Shown: positions 33,509 through 43,988, counted from the stretch's first letter. The stretch is DNA of 64,000 nt from Candidatus Puniceispirillum sp. (GCA_028383305.1 JAOEVD010000010.1:18793-82792), one strand, 5' to 3'. Made by a program: numbers and translations. The notes: generated from the letters alone by a model not told the origin.

Positions 33509-35236
33509 ATGTCATCTACCCAAAGTAAGTTTCCGTCTGCAAGCCGTGAAGATTGGCATGCGCTGGTCAGTGCCGCCCTGAAAGGTGGCGACCCGCAAAG
33601 CCTTGATTGGTTGGATGAGGATGGGCTTGCAATCAAGGCTCTATATGACATTGCCTCTTATGCGGCGGCGTCACCTGATGCGTGTGCCATTACCCGCCTG
33701 CCGGTGAATCCGGCAAACCATATCGCGCATGGATGGGATATTTGCCAACCAGTCATGGCCAACGGGTCAGCAAAGGATGTTAACCGGCTGATTCTTGATG
33801 AATTACAGGATGGGGTTGGCACGATCTGGCTTCAAGGCCTGCAAACCACCGATTTGGCGGGTCATTTACCAGCAATGATGCAGGATGTCGTTTTTGCGGC
33901 AGCAGGCATTCATCTCGATGCTGGCAATGATGTCATGGTGCAGATTGCGGCCTTTGCCGGTTTTGCCAAAAAGGCCGATACCAATCTGGCGGCGTCGCGC
34001 TTTCATGCCAATATCGATCCGTTTGCCCCAGCAGCAGATGCTGATCTTCTGGCAAGCGCGCTTGCCTATTTCATGTCGGCAGATGCTGGTGATGTGCCGC
34101 CCGATATGTTTCGCGCCCAAGGATGGCAATGGCATAATCAGGGCATGACCGCGGTTCAGGAGCTTGCCTATATTTTGGCGTCACTGACCGAGATTTTGCG
34201 CCAAGGCATAGCCAGAAATATTGATACGGCACATTTGGCAAAGCATATGTCAGCATCGCTTGCGCTGCCGGCGGATTTATTTGAGAGCATCGCGAAATGT
34301 CGTGCTTTGCGGCGTGGCTGGGGCGCGATTGTCAGCGCGCTTGGTCTTGATCCCGACGCGCATCGTTTATGCATTCATGGGGCGGTATCAATCCGCATGT
34401 TTTCAACGGTCGATAGCGAGGTCAATATGCTTCGCACGACAACAGCACTTCTTGGCGGGGCGATTGGTGGGGCTGACCAATTATCGGCGCATGCGCATAA
34501 TTGTTTGACGGGTGATGATTTTCTGGGTCGCCGTTTGGCGCGCATGCAACAGCATCTTCTGATTGATGAAAGCGGGCTATCGCGCAGCCTTGATCCGGCA
34601 GGTGGGGCAGGTTTCATCGAGGATCGCACTGACCAGCTTGGCCTTGCGGCTTGGTCGGCCTTTCAACAAATTGAGGCAGATGGCGGCGCGATCGCGGCGC
34701 ATCAGACCGGCCAATTTACCGCGATGGCGCGCCGCGCTGCAAGCCAGCGTTATGCAAGGCTTGCTGCTGGTGATCTAACGCTTGTCGGGGTGAATTTACA
34801 GCCCGATAGCCGTGCCTTTGACACGGTTCTGCCCTATTGGCAGATGATCCCGCGTCCGGCAGCGGCGGTTGAGATGGTGCGCCATGCCGCGGCGCAAAGC
34901 CCGCCGCGTATTCTGATTTTGCAGCAGCAGGCTGATCCGGTGCCGCAGCTTGCCAAATTGCGCGGGCTTTTTGCAATTGGCGGCATGCAGCCGGTGCATA
35001 TACGGCTTGATGGCACAAATGCTGATGCCGTTGATCTTGCGCGGCCTGATCTGGTAATCTTGCTTGATGGTGACTTTGGCTCGCTTGATGAGGCAATGCA
35101 AACGGCGCTTTCGGGTCTGCTGGATGCTGGCCGGGCAATGACTGGTGATTCATTGCTTGGTGATGCAGCACCACTTGAAAAGCTGGCCAGCCTTGTCGGG
35201 TTATCGCTTGACTCGTTTCGCAAAGGAGATGCGTAA
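33509..35236 (+). CDS. mutA: Methylmalonyl-CoA mutase, small (beta) subunit
   Basis: This 575-residue non-catalytic subunit of the heterodimeric mutase follows the fold of the large subunit, but its C-terminal cobalamin domain lacks the DxHxxG motif, as expected for MutA. Recognisable pieces are the TIM-barrel segment [29 protein letters not shown] (ends: ISIRMFS and GGAIGG) and [17 protein letters not shown]. The stop TAA shares its last base with the ATG of mutB, so the two are tightly coupled and made in equal amounts. A Shine-Dalgarno-like AAAGGT precedes the ATG. No meaB-type G-protein or epimerase gene is in the window. Confidence 0.93.
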   Translation: MSSTQSKFPSASREDWHALVSAALKGGDPQSLDWLDEDGLAIKALYDIASYAAASPDACAITRLPVNPANHIAHGWDICQPVMANGSAKDVNRLILDELQDGVGTIWLQGLQTTDLAGHLPAMMQDVVFAAAGIHLDAGNDVMVQIAAFAGFAKKADTNLAASRFHANIDPFAPAADADLLASALAYFMSADAGDVPPDMFRAQGWQWHNQGMTAVQELAYILASLTEILRQGIARNIDTAHLAKHMSASLALPADLFESIAKCRALRRGWGAIVSALGLDPDAHRLCIHGAVSIRMFSTVDSEVNMLRTTTALLGGAIGGADQLSAHAHNCLTGDDFLGRRLARMQQHLLIDESGLSRSLDPAGGAGFIEDRTDQLGLAAWSAFQQIEADGGAIAAHQTGQFTAMARRAASQRYARLAAGDLTLVGVNLQPDSRAFDTVLPYWQMIPRPAAAVEMVRHAAAQSPPRILILQQQADPVPQLAKLRGLFAIGGMQPVHIRLDGTNADAVDLARPDLVILLDGDFGSLDEAMQTALSGLLDAGRAMTGDSLLGDAAPLEKLASLVGLSLDSFRKGDA

Positions 35237-37392
35237 TGCCGCATTTTCCCGATTTTACCAAGATTGATTTGCCGCCATCGCACGAGATGCGCGTGCAAAC
35301 GGGTGCGTTGCCCGCAACGCCGGAAAATGCCGAACAGATTGCGATTCCCGCCCTTGCCGTAGGCCATGCCGACCAGCAGGAATTTGCTGCCAATAGCCAG
35401 CCCGGATTTGCGCCGTTTTTGCGCGGCCCCTATCCAAGCATGTATGCCACGCGCCCTTGGACGATCCGGCAATATGCCGGCTTTTCGACAGCGCAGGAAT
35501 CCAATCATTTTTACCGCCGCAATTTGGCAGCTGGGCAAATGGGGCTGTCGGTGGCGTTCGATCTGCCAACGCATCGTGGTTATGATTCGGACAATCCGCT
35601 TGTGGCAGATGATGTTGGCCTTGCCGGTGTTGCGATTGATTCAATTACCGATATGGCCGAATTGTTTGACGCGATTCCACTCGACCGGATGAGCGTGTCG
35701 ATGACGATGAATGGGGCGGTGCTTCCGGTACTTGCCTTATTTATTGTTGCGGCTGAGGAACAGGGCGTTCGCCCCGATCAATTGGCCGGTACAATCCAGA
35801 ATGACGTGTTAAAAGAATTTATGGTGCGTAACACCTATATTTATCCGCCGGCGCCATCAATGCGGATCGTGTCGGATATTTTTGCCTATTGCGCTGCCGA
35901 AATGCCCAAATTCAATTTCATCTCGGTTTCGGGCTATCACATGCAAGAAGCCGGTGCTTCGGCTGATCTTGAACTTGCCTATACGCTTGCTGATGGGCTT
36001 GCCTATATTCGGGCGGGTGTCGCTGCGGGGCTTGATGTTGATGATTTTGCGCCGCGCCTGTCGTTCTTTTTTGGCGCAAGCATGAATTTTTTCATGGAAG
36101 TGGCGAAATTACGGGCGGCGCGTTTGTTATGGTCTGAATTGATGCAGCAGCATTTTGCCCCGAAAAACCCAAAATCTCTGATGCTTCGCACCCATTGCCA
36201 GACATCTGGCTGGTCACTTGCGGCACAAGATGTGTTCAATAATGTGCCGCGCACCTGTATCGAGGCGGCCGCGGCGGTTGCTGGCCATACGCAATCTTTG
36301 CACACAAATTCGCTGGATGAGGCTTTGGGACTGCCAACTGATTATGCCGCTCGCATCGCCCGCAATACCCAGCTTCACCTTCAGCATGAAGGGAATATGG
36401 CGCATGTCATTGATCCTTTTGGCGGCAGTTATCTGGTTGAAGATTTAACCCAACAGCTTGTCGATAAAGCGCGCCAGCATATTGCCGAGGCCGAATCGCT
36501 TGGCGGGATGGCTGCAGCGATCGAGGCGGGCGTGCCAAAGCTGCGAATTGAAGAGGTGGCAACGGCAACGCAAGCGCGGATTGATTCGGGCAGCCAAACA
36601 ATTGTTGGGGTGAATAAATATCAGCCGCAAGATAGCGGTGAGTTAGAACAGGTTGAGGTTAGGCGGATTGACAATTCCGAAGTGCGAAGCCAGCAAATCG
36701 CACGGCTGAAAACGCTTCGCAAAACGCGCAATCAGGCGGCGGTTGATGCAGCGTTACAAGCCTTGCAACAGGCGGCTGCGGGCACTGAAAATCTGCTGCC
36801 TTTTGCCATTGAAGCGGCGCGCCAGCGTGCCACAATTGGCGAAATGTCCGATGCGATGGCGCGTGAATTTGGCCGTCACCGCGCCACCATTCAAGGGGTG
36901 CGAGGTGTCTGGAAACAGCATATGCAAGCCAGCGCCGATATGGATGTGCTGAAAGATCGTGTCGATGAATTTAGCAAGGCGCTTGGCCGTGTGCCGCGTA
37001 TTCTTGTTGCCAAGCTTGGCCAAGATGGTCACGACCGTGGGCAAAAAGTCATTGCCTCGGCCTTTGCCGATCTGGGATTTGATGTTGTTACTGGCCCATT
37101 ATTCCAGACGCCTGACGAGGTGTATGACCTTGCCATAAGCCATGATGTTGACGCGGTTGGTGTTTCCACGCTTGCTGCGGCGCATTTAAGTCAAGTGCCC
37201 CAGCTTCGCAAAAAGCTGGATACAGGGGCTGGCCGTCATATCGAACTTGTCGTTGGCGGGGTTATTCCACCAGGTGACATTCCGATTCTTGAGCGTGACG
37301 GTGCCGCTGCGGTATTTCTTCCCGGTACAAAATCAACCGATGCGGCAATGCGACTTCTTGACCTTCTGGCGCGGCGGCGGAATATAAGTTAA
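35236..37392 (+). CDS. mutB: Methylmalonyl-CoA mutase, large (alpha) subunit
   Basis: The catalytic subunit interconverts (R)-methylmalonyl-CoA and succinyl-CoA with adenosylcobalamin. It has 718 residues. The substrate channel segment [32 protein letters not shown] and [11 protein letters not shown] are family markers. The B12-binding DGHDRG puts D597 and the cobalt-ligating H599 in place, followed by GVSTLAAAH and VVGGVIPP. It links propionyl-CoA carbon (from AcuI, MmsA or odd-chain/valine degradation) to the TCA cycle. It shows that this organism needs or imports B12. Confidence 0.97.
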   Translation: MPHFPDFTKIDLPPSHEMRVQTGALPATPENAEQIAIPALAVGHADQQEFAANSQPGFAPFLRGPYPSMYATRPWTIRQYAGFSTAQESNHFYRRNLAAGQMGLSVAFDLPTHRGYDSDNPLVADDVGLAGVAIDSITDMAELFDAIPLDRMSVSMTMNGAVLPVLALFIVAAEEQGVRPDQLAGTIQNDVLKEFMVRNTYIYPPAPSMRIVSDIFAYCAAEMPKFNFISVSGYHMQEAGASADLELAYTLADGLAYIRAGVAAGLDVDDFAPRLSFFFGASMNFFMEVAKLRAARLLWSELMQQHFAPKNPKSLMLRTHCQTSGWSLAAQDVFNNVPRTCIEAAAAVAGHTQSLHTNSLDEALGLPTDYAARIARNTQLHLQHEGNMAHVIDPFGGSYLVEDLTQQLVDKARQHIAEAESLGGMAAAIEAGVPKLRIEEVATATQARIDSGSQTIVGVNKYQPQDSGELEQVEVRRIDNSEVRSQQIARLKTLRKTRNQAAVDAALQALQQAAAGTENLLPFAIEAARQRATIGEMSDAMAREFGRHRATIQGVRGVWKQHMQASADMDVLKDRVDEFSKALGRVPRILVAKLGQDGHDRGQKVIASAFADLGFDVVTGPLFQTPDEVYDLAISHDVDAVGVSTLAAAHLSQVPQLRKKLDTGAGRHIELVVGGVIPPGDIPILERDGAAAVFLPGTKSTDAAMRLLDLLARRRNIS

Positions 37393-37511
37393 CCCTCTAG
37401 TTGGCAGAGCCAATGATGTTTAGGGTGGCTATGACTGCTGATGGCCTGTTTTGAAATCTGTACGCGCAATGACTCAAATTGCAATGAATCAAATTGAAAG
37501 TGGATCTGATC

Positions 37512-37928
37512 ATGTTGACCAATAATGCCAGCGCCGAAGCCGAAGCGATTGCTGATGAATTTGGCTTTTTTGACGATTGGGAAGATCGCTATCAAATGCT
37601 GATTGATCAGGGTCGGAAATTGGCGCCTTTGCCCGAAAAGTATCGGCATGATGATTTTCGGCTTCGCGGTTGCCAATCGGTTGTCTATTTTGCGGCCGTA
37701 CGTGATGAAGCGGATAAAATAACCTTTATGGCGCAATCAGATGCGGCCATTGTTCAGGGGCTTGTTGCATTGCTTTTGCGCGTTTATTCGGGCCGAACTG
37801 CCAAAGAGATTCGTGAGACTGAGCCTGAATTTCTAACCAAGATCGGTCTTGATTCGCATTTATCGGCAACGCGGAAAAACGGTCTTGCCAGCATGCTAAA
37901 TGCGATTAAATCAGCAGCGGCTGAATAA
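37512..37928 (+). CDS. sufE: SufE-family sulfur acceptor
   Basis: The protein accepts persulfide sulfur from the cysteine desulfurase SufS for Fe-S cluster assembly. It has 138 residues from the ATG at 37512; the frame opens at a TTG at 37494. The active cysteine is C54 in RLRGCQSVVY. The flanking FGFFDDWEDRYQMLIDQGRKL (ends FGFFDDW and DQGRKL) and the KNGLASML tail are typical. No suf operon is adjacent, as in many alphaproteobacteria. It converges on a GlxA-type regulator. Confidence 0.94.
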   Translation: MLTNNASAEAEAIADEFGFFDDWEDRYQMLIDQGRKLAPLPEKYRHDDFRLRGCQSVVYFAAVRDEADKITFMAQSDAAIVQGLVALLLRVYSGRTAKEIRETEPEFLTKIGLDSHLSATRKNGLASMLNAIKSAAAE

Positions 37929-37951
37929 TTGCATCGGCAAAATGGGCCGGT

Positions 37952-38941
37952 TTATTCGGGGCTGCGTTCGGCGCGTGGTGTCCGCCCATAGCATTCGCGG
38001 TAACATTTCGAAAAATGTGATGCAGAAACAAATCCGCAAGCCAAAGCCACCGATAGAATTGACATTGATGTTTGGCGCAATAGATGGCGCGCACGGGCAA
38101 GCCGCAAATTCAGATAATAACGGGTTGGGGTGGTGTCCAGATATTTGCGGAACAATCTTTCGAGCTGGCGCGTTGACAGGTTGGTCTTGCGGGCAATATT
38201 GGTTTGCGCCAATGGTTCTTCCAGATTGTCTTCCATGGTTTTGACAACCGCCAGCAATTTGGGGTGACTAACCCCAAGGCGGGCGCGAAGCTCCATACGC
38301 TGCCGATCGGTTGGTTCGCGGATTCGGTCATGGATAAACTGGTCAGAAACTTCGGCTGCCAAGGCTGATCCATGCGTTTGCGTAATTAGATTCAGCATCA
38401 TATCAAGCGATGCGGTACCGCCTGAGCAGGTGACGCGGTTGCCGTCAATTTCAAACAGGTCATTGGTGATATCAAGATGCGGAAATTCTTCGGCAAGCCC
38501 ATCGATATTTTCCCAATGGATCGTACAACGCCGCCTATCAAGAAGACCGGCAGCGGCCATCACATAGGTGCCGGTACAAATCGCACCAATGATCGCGCCA
38601 TTGCGATCAAGGCGGCGGATCAGATTCAAAATTGATTTATTGGTGTTTTTGCGCACCCTGACACCCGAGCAAACAAAAACCATGCGGCAGCTTTGCAATG
38701 CTTCGATTTCGGTAGCGGTTTGTAAGGTCATGCCGTTGCTGGCGGTGCTGGCATTGCCATCGGTGCTGGCCACAACCCACTCAAACAATGTCTGATTCGA
38801 TTGGCGATTGGCGGCGCGAAGCGGCTCGATTGCCGATGCAAAGGCAATCATTGAAAATTCATTTAAAAGAAGAAATCCAATTTTTTGCGGCTCCGCATTA
38901 TTGTCGGCGCGAAGCAAGGATTTAATCGTGTTTTCACCCAT
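37952..38941 (-). CDS. GlxA/GbdR-type AraC-family regulator with DJ-1-like sensor domain
   Basis: This 329-residue transcription factor has an N-terminal DJ-1/PfpI-like domain (about residues 20-190; the nucleophile-elbow region is GAICTGTYVMAAAGLL) and two C-terminal AraC helix-turn-helix motifs (ARKTNLSTRQLERLFRKYLD; ends ARKTNL and RKYLD; and ILSVALACGFVSASHFSKCYRECYG; ends ILSVAL and RECYG). This architecture is that of the GlxA family, including GbdR, which activates glycine betaine catabolism, and CdhR for carnitine. The gene lies about 5 kb from betB and 8.5 kb from the betaine-type uptake operon, so a link to that module is plausible but unproven. I favour the ATG at 38941 over an upstream extension to 39001. 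Confidence 0.9.
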   Translation of the reverse strand: MGENTIKSLLRADNNAEPQKIGFLLLNEFSMIAFASAIEPLRAANRQSNQTLFEWVVASTDGNASTASNGMTLQTATEIEALQSCRMVFVCSGVRVRKNTNKSILNLIRRLDRNGAIIGAICTGTYVMAAAGLLDRRRCTIHWENIDGLAEEFPHLDITNDLFEIDGNRVTCSGGTASLDMMLNLITQTHGSALAAEVSDQFIHDRIREPTDRQRMELRARLGVSHPKLLAVVKTMEDNLEEPLAQTNIARKTNLSTRQLERLFRKYLDTTPTRYYLNLRLARARHLLRQTSMSILSVALACGFVSASHFSKCYRECYGRTPRAERSPE

Positions 38942-39200
38942 ATGGTATCTTTTCCACAATGGGCATCTTATCAGCCCATCACCCCAATTAAAATGCCGCA
39001 TCCGCCAGCCGGTTTCATGCCGGCAATTTATCTAACTTCTCATTACGCTGCAAATTGTCGGAATTGAAACAAAATATTTCTTTTTGAAGTTTTTTTAATG
39101 GATTGGCATCGTGGTTTGGCCAATTTCATACAATTTTGCAAGGTGGGTTTGGCAATCAAATCTATTCCTGCGACCAAAACTTTGCTATGCAGCGATCATT

Positions 39201-40028
39201 ATGAGCCAATATCCCGTTCCCATTCCCGACATGATCACCAGCGCCGCAAATGACGAGGTGAAACGGCTTCGTGCGCTTCACGAACGTAAATTTCGCAAAC
39301 AGACGGGTTGGTTTCTGGCTGAAGGGGCGCGCATTTGCCATGAGGCGGTTGCGCTTGGTTGGGCGATGCACCGTTTGGCATTTGTTGCTGGCCGTGAAGA
39401 TGATCGGCAGGTCAGAACTTTACTATCTGGCCTTGTCGAGTCAAAGGGGCGCGCCTTGCCGATGACCGAATCGCTGTTGCAGCGGATCAGCCGGAAAGAT
39501 AACCCGCAAATGGTGCTTGGTGCTTTTGGCCAGCGCTGGGATGATCTGGATCAAGTTGGCCGAACGCCAGACGAATGCTGGGTTGCGCTTGATCGGGTTC
39601 GTGATCCGGGCAATCTTGGCACGGTTATGCGCACGGCTGATGCGGTTGGTGCCAAGGGGCTGATTCTAGTTGGTGATTGCACTGACCCCTATTCGGTTGA
39701 GGCGGTGCGCGCATCAATGGGGGCGGTTTTCAATGTACGGATCATTGCCTGTAGTGAGGTTGAATTTTTAAAATTCACTGCTGGCTGGCCAGGTCATGTT
39801 ATCGGCACGGCACTTCCGGCAGCGGTTGATTATCGCACCGCTGATTACGCCGGATCACTGATCATGTTGATGGGGAATGAACAGGCTGGGCTAACCCCCA
39901 ATTTGATGAAGGCTTGTACGCAATTGATCAAGATTCCGATGCTAGGACGGTCTGACTCGCTAAATCTTGCGGTGGCTACAGGTGTTGCGCTTTATGAGGC
40001 GCTTGCCAAACGTGGTCAAAGTAACTAG
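39201..40028 (+). CDS. SpoU/TrmH-family RNA 2'-O-methyltransferase
   Basis: This SPOUT-fold methyltransferase has 275 residues from the ATG at 39201. An N-terminal substrate-binding domain (about 14-100) precedes the catalytic part with VALDRVRDPGNLGTVMRTADA (motif 1, R and N positions), LIMLMGNEQAGL (motif 2) and the knotted IKIPMLGRSDSLNLAVATGVAL (motif 3; ends IKIPMLG and LAVATGVAL). RNA target (rRNA or tRNA) cannot be decided. No strong ribosome-binding site precedes 39201, and the frame is open from 39111, so the start is uncertain. Confidence 0.9.
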   Translation: MSQYPVPIPDMITSAANDEVKRLRALHERKFRKQTGWFLAEGARICHEAVALGWAMHRLAFVAGREDDRQVRTLLSGLVESKGRALPMTESLLQRISRKDNPQMVLGAFGQRWDDLDQVGRTPDECWVALDRVRDPGNLGTVMRTADAVGAKGLILVGDCTDPYSVEAVRASMGAVFNVRIIACSEVEFLKFTAGWPGHVIGTALPAAVDYRTADYAGSLIMLMGNEQAGLTPNLMKACTQLIKIPMLGRSDSLNLAVATGVALYEALAKRGQSN

Positions 40029-40066
40029 CGGCCAAACCCCATTTACACGCTAGGCTATTATGGAAG

Positions 40067-41005
40067 CTAGGCGGCGATGTCCGAACACCAGCGGGCAAAA
40101 TTGGCCTGTGCCACATAGCGTGATAAATCGGCCTTGCCAGATTTCAGCGGCGCTTCTTGGATCGCCAATTCGCCTGATTCAAGACAGCCACCTTGATTGT
40201 CAAAAAGATCGGCAAGCGCATAATGCGCCGCAAGTGAAGAGGCGCGAATGGCATAGATGGTCAAAACCATAAGTAGCGCATCTTCGGATAAAAGCTGGCG
40301 GCATTTTTGCAGCAATGGGGTCAAATCATCTTCGATGCGCCAAAATTCGCCTTTTGGCCCACGCCCATATTTTGGTGGGTCAAGAATAATGCCATCATAG
40401 CTTTTCTGGCGGCGCAATTCGCGATTGACAAAGCCGGTTGCATCATCGGTGATAAACCGGATTGGTGCCGATTGCATGCCACATAGATCACGATTTTCAA
40501 AGGCCTGCGCCACGGCTTTTTTGCTAGCATCAAGATGCGTGACTTCGGCACCTGCGGCGGCGGCGTGAAGGCTGGCAAGACCGGAATAGGCAAATAGATT
40601 CAAAATGCGTGGCGGGCGTTTATGCGTTTGGATAAAAGCCTTAATTGCCGCAGCGCACCAATCCCAATGCGCCGCCTGTTCGGGAAAAAATCCCAAATGA
40701 CGAAAGGGTGTCGGCCGCGCCAGAAAGCGCAATGATTGATAACCAAGTTGCCAGCTTGGCGGCAATCCACATGAAAGCTGCCAGCCGCCACCTTCACCAT
40801 CATCCTGTTCATTCTTGCCGGGGACAAAAACGCCATCAGCAACCCAATCATCTTCGCCAAGTCGTGGTTGCCACATGGCCTGTGGTTCCGGGCGAATGAA
40901 ACGATGCTGGCCAAACCGTTCGAATTTCCGCAAATTGCCGCTATCCAGCAATTCGTAATCCTCCCAGTTCGGGCTTGTAATCAAAGATAATTGATGCTTT
41001 TTCAT
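40067..41005 (-). CDS. Class I SAM-dependent methyltransferase, RlmI/RlmK-like
   Basis: This 312-residue protein has the SAM-binding motif NLFAYSGLAS (136-145), acidic motif VTHLDASKKAV and the catalytic loop DPPKYGRG (209-216) of large-subunit rRNA cytosine methyltransferases. It lacks the N-terminal PUA domain of RlmI. The N-terminal 100 residues are a separate small domain (GQHRFIRPEPQAMWQ). Such short 'class I SAM-dependent rRNA methyltransferase' proteins are common in alphaproteobacteria, and the target base is unproven. It converges on the TrmH-family gene. Confidence 0.87.
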   Translation of the reverse strand: MKKHQLSLITSPNWEDYELLDSGNLRKFERFGQHRFIRPEPQAMWQPRLGEDDWVADGVFVPGKNEQDDGEGGGWQLSCGLPPSWQLGYQSLRFLARPTPFRHLGFFPEQAAHWDWCAAAIKAFIQTHKRPPRILNLFAYSGLASLHAAAAGAEVTHLDASKKAVAQAFENRDLCGMQSAPIRFITDDATGFVNRELRRQKSYDGIILDPPKYGRGPKGEFWRIEDDLTPLLQKCRQLLSEDALLMVLTIYAIRASSLAAHYALADLFDNQGGCLESGELAIQEAPLKSGKADLSRYVAQANFARWCSDIAA

Positions 41006-41283
41006 GCGGGCGATATTGCCGATAGACGATCAAGATTGCAACCGATCAATCAGCGTGTGCTTGGTGCCGTTTTTGTCATATTTATTATGGTCATCACCAA
41101 TATTTTTGGCACTAGAGAAAAATTTTAAAAAATTGAGATGATTTGGCAAAATTTGTCGTGATTTTGAGAAAATGAAATGAATAAAGCAAAATATTTTGGA
41201 AAAGCTTTTATTTTTCGGAAAAATCACTACTCTCGGCACGGTAAATGCCCCCTTTAGGTCTGGCTGCCGCTTTTGAGGCTGTC
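41006..41283. other. A+T-rich divergent region upstream of the Lrp-type regulator
   Basis: About 150 bases between 41080 and 41232 are strikingly rich in A and T compared with the rest of the window, with repeated A- and T-tracts. Such phased tracts suit bent DNA and Lrp- or GapR-type binding. No gene, RNA gene or consensus promoter was found in it. Confidence 0.6.
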
Positions 41284-41769
41284 ATGGAGATGAAAGCAGA
41301 ACATGCCATGGATCAGATAGACAAACAGATTCTTGCTCAATTACAGGTCAATGCCGCCCAGCCGGTTGCCGATATCGCGCGCAAAGTCGGGCTGTCGGTA
41401 ACGCCGTGCTGGCGCCGGATTCAACGGATGGAAGAGACCGGTTTGATCCGCAAACGCGTTGCCTTGCTTGACCCACAGAAAATTGGTGTTGGCATGTCGG
41501 TATTTGTCGCCGTCCGCACGGATCAGCATAATGCCGAATGGTTGCAGGATTTTGCCAGTATGGTTGCCGATATGCCGGAAGTTGTCGAATTTTACCGGAT
41601 GAGTGGCGAGGTCGATTATTTGCTTCGGGTTGTGGTTCCGGATATGGCGACCTATGACACTTTTTATCGCAAGCTGATTGCCAATGTGCAGCTAACCGAT
41701 GTCAGCTCTTCATTTGCGATGGAAGAAATCAAATATACAACGGCGCTGCCGCTTCCCGAGATTAATTAG
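41284..41769 (+). CDS. Lrp/AsnC-family transcriptional regulator
   Basis: This protein of about 161 residues has an N-terminal helix-turn-helix (IDKQILAQLQVNAAQPVADIARKVGLS; ends IDKQIL and ARKVGLS) with the conserved CWRRIQRMEETGLI recognition helix, and a C-terminal RAM/asparaginase-like ligand domain. This class of feast/famine regulator binds amino acids. GAGG lies six bases before the ATG at 41284; starts at 41290 or 41308 are also possible. Its end overlaps the convergent glycosyltransferase stop by 8 bases. The A+T-rich upstream region suggests autoregulation. The ligand is unknown. Confidence 0.9.
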   Translation: MEMKAEHAMDQIDKQILAQLQVNAAQPVADIARKVGLSVTPCWRRIQRMEETGLIRKRVALLDPQKIGVGMSVFVAVRTDQHNAEWLQDFASMVADMPEVVEFYRMSGEVDYLLRVVVPDMATYDTFYRKLIANVQLTDVSSSFAMEEIKYTTALPLPEIN

Positions 41770-42832
41770 GCTTGTCGGTGCTGGCTACTTTGTCCTTGGC
41801 GTATCGCTTGATCATGTCACTGTAGGATTCTATCAGGGTCGCAATGACTGAATCCCGGCTGAACAGCTTTTCATAGGTTTCCTGCCCGCCTTTAACGAGC
41901 TTGGCGCGAAGGGGCTTGTCGTTCAGCGCACGGTCAAGGGCTGTTACCAGCCCGTCACAATCGTCAATTTCGACAAGCAAGCCATCTCGTTCATCATGGA
42001 CATAATGTTTGGCACCCGCGGCCTTGGTGGCAACAAGCGGAACATTGGCAAACCATGATTCGGCAATGACAATCCCGAAAGGTTCATAACGCGATGGCAA
42101 AACACACACATCGGCAATGCCTAAAAGCCCCAGCCGGTCGGTACACCATCCGGCAAAAATGACCCGATGTTCCAGATTTAAAGCCTTTGCTTGCGCTTTA
42201 TATGTGTCGATCTCGGGACCGTCTCCGGCAAGTAGGAAGACCACCTCATCATCCATTTTTGCCGCCGCGTCGATCAAAAGATCAACCCCTTTTTTCCAAT
42301 GCATTCGCGACAGTAATAAAACAACTTTTGACGCTTCGGAAATGCCATAGTCCGATTTTTTAATTTCGCCCATTGGTTCCAATGTGCCAAAGACATGCCC
42401 AACATAGGCCTTGTCTGGCTGGTTGGTAGCAGCGGCGATATGCGCGACAATATCTTTGGTGACGCCCATATAAAAATCGCAGGATTGGTAATTTTTCAAA
42501 TCATAATAGCCGCCAAACCAGCCAAGCACAGGCATTTGGGTTTGTTTTGGCGTAAAGCTGGCCGCACGATTCATCCAAGAATGCACCAGATCGGGTTTTT
42601 CACGCTTTATGATGGCGTTGATTTTAGCCTTTTGAACCCATTTCAACATCGGGTGAAAGCTCAAAAAATGATGCTCAAGATTGCAATCTTCCACCAATTT
42701 CAAAAAGGCCGGATGCGGGCGGCAAATCATAATTTGTTCAATGCCAGCAGCGGCAAGTGCGCGGATCGTATCAACCGCACAGGATTCGGCGCCACCCTGT
42801 TTTGCCCCAGCAATGATATGAAGAATTTTCAT
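41762..42832 (-). CDS. GT4-family glycosyltransferase
   Basis: This 356-residue GT-B-fold glycosyltransferase has an N-terminal GAKQGGAESC, central LLLSRMHWKKGVDLLIDA and the C-terminal PSRYEPFGIVIAESWFANVPLVAT (ends PSRYEPFG and NVPLVAT), whose E-x7-E pattern is the retaining GT4 signature. It probably adds a sugar to an LPS core or other surface polymer. The preferred start is at 42832; 42844 adds four residues. The gene lies 123 bases downstream of a sugar-nucleotide epimerase/dehydratase on the same strand, so both likely serve surface polysaccharide synthesis. Confidence 0.9.
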   Translation of the reverse strand: MKILHIIAGAKQGGAESCAVDTIRALAAAGIEQIMICRPHPAFLKLVEDCNLEHHFLSFHPMLKWVQKAKINAIIKREKPDLVHSWMNRAASFTPKQTQMPVLGWFGGYYDLKNYQSCDFYMGVTKDIVAHIAAATNQPDKAYVGHVFGTLEPMGEIKKSDYGISEASKVVLLLSRMHWKKGVDLLIDAAAKMDDEVVFLLAGDGPEIDTYKAQAKALNLEHRVIFAGWCTDRLGLLGIADVCVLPSRYEPFGIVIAESWFANVPLVATKAAGAKHYVHDERDGLLVEIDDCDGLVTALDRALNDKPLRAKLVKGGQETYEKLFSRDSVIATLIESYSDMIKRYAKDKVASTDKPN

Positions 42833-42955
42833 GGATTGCGCCATTATTTGCTTTTGGCCCGACAGTGGTTAATTTTGGTCTAGCGGTGGATCGGCTGCCC
42901 GTCACCGGCGCTGATACCGAACTTGTCCATGGGCAGATTCTTGGCCGCCAGCTGA

Positions 42956-43891
42956 TTATACCAGATCGCGAAAATGATTGAGATGCGTTCGATACCATTC
43001 AATTGTTTCAGGCAGGAAATCATCAAGATCGCGCGTTGGCTTCCAATCGAAATCGCGAAGCATATCCAGACTATCAGCAGGATAGATCGTATCATTAATC
43101 AGACGGTCTTTTTCAAATGAGATATAATCTTCGAGCTTTAGATAGCTGCCAATCTTCTTGGCAATCTCAAGGTTGGAAAACGACTGTTCATGGCCGATAT
43201 GGTAAATATGGCTTTTGGTGGCATGTTCCGCCAAAAGATAGATCGCCATCGCCGCATCCTTGACCCATAGATAGCGCCGGCGCGCCGACCCATCGCCATG
43301 CAGGGTGAATTTCTGGTCAAGCAGGCCAAGAACCGAAAATCGGGGAATGATGTTATTGATGAACTGACCTGGGCCGGCAATATTGTTTGATCGCAGCGTC
43401 GTAATCGTTAATTCGGGGTGCATTTTTTGATAGGCGCTGACAATCATGTCGGCGGCGGCTTTGGATGCGCTATAGGGGTTTGCCGGATCAAGCAGGCGAA
43501 CATCGACAATTTCATCGGTTGACCCGTACACCTCATCAGTACTCATGACGATTAGTTTTTTCACACCTTTTTTGACGCAGGCGGCAAGCAGGCTATGAAT
43601 GCCAACAACATTGGAAATGGTTGTCGAAACAGGGTTTTTGAAGGACACATCAACATGCGATTGGGCGGCAAGATGAATGACCACATCATCAGGCAATAAG
43701 GCCTTTTCCATCAGTTGCGGGTCGCTGATATCCATGTAGAAATGTTGTGCGCCTTCATTCAGAAATGCGCTGTCGATCGCTTTCCGGTTGGTAATCTTAT
43801 CGACAATTGCAACGTTTTTACCTTTGGACTGTAAAAGATTAACAACGTGAGCGCCGATAAAACCGCAGCCACCTGTCACAACATATCGCAT
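42956..43891 (-). CDS. NAD-dependent sugar-nucleotide epimerase/dehydratase
   Basis: This 311-residue extended SDR has TGGCGFIG (6-13), STDEVYG (117-123) and the catalytic pair Y140/K144 in YSASK. It resembles dTDP-glucose 4,6-dehydratase (RfbB) and UDP-glucose epimerases. NIAGPGQFINN, RRRYLWVKDAA and YHIGHEQSFSNLE fit RfbB-like dehydratases, but the length is shorter than typical RfbB. It supplies an activated sugar for the neighbouring GT4 enzyme. A GC-rich open stretch follows its stop (see findings). Confidence 0.85.
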   Translation of the reverse strand: MRYVVTGGCGFIGAHVVNLLQSKGKNVAIVDKITNRKAIDSAFLNEGAQHFYMDISDPQLMEKALLPDDVVIHLAAQSHVDVSFKNPVSTTISNVVGIHSLLAACVKKGVKKLIVMSTDEVYGSTDEIVDVRLLDPANPYSASKAAADMIVSAYQKMHPELTITTLRSNNIAGPGQFINNIIPRFSVLGLLDQKFTLHGDGSARRRYLWVKDAAMAIYLLAEHATKSHIYHIGHEQSFSNLEIAKKIGSYLKLEDYISFEKDRLINDTIYPADSLDMLRDFDWKPTRDLDDFLPETIEWYRTHLNHFRDLV

Positions 43892-43988
43892 TTTTTCTTA
43901 CCCAAACTCTGTGATTTTCGAATGGAGAGACCATAAACATGTCTTGTTGATTTTGCCATTGAATATTTTGGCTGATCTTTGGTTAGCC

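Noticed and set aside
34834..35574. Open frame of 246 codons on the minus strand over mutA/mutB
   Set aside because: It lies entirely antisense to two unmistakable methylmalonyl-CoA mutase genes, is rich in Arg, Ser and Cys, and matches no family. It is an antisense shadow.
41762..43891. Surface-sugar genes as a mobile island
   Set aside because: Two glycan genes inserted between regulator and betB resemble a small island, but no transposase, integrase, attachment repeat or tRNA is present.
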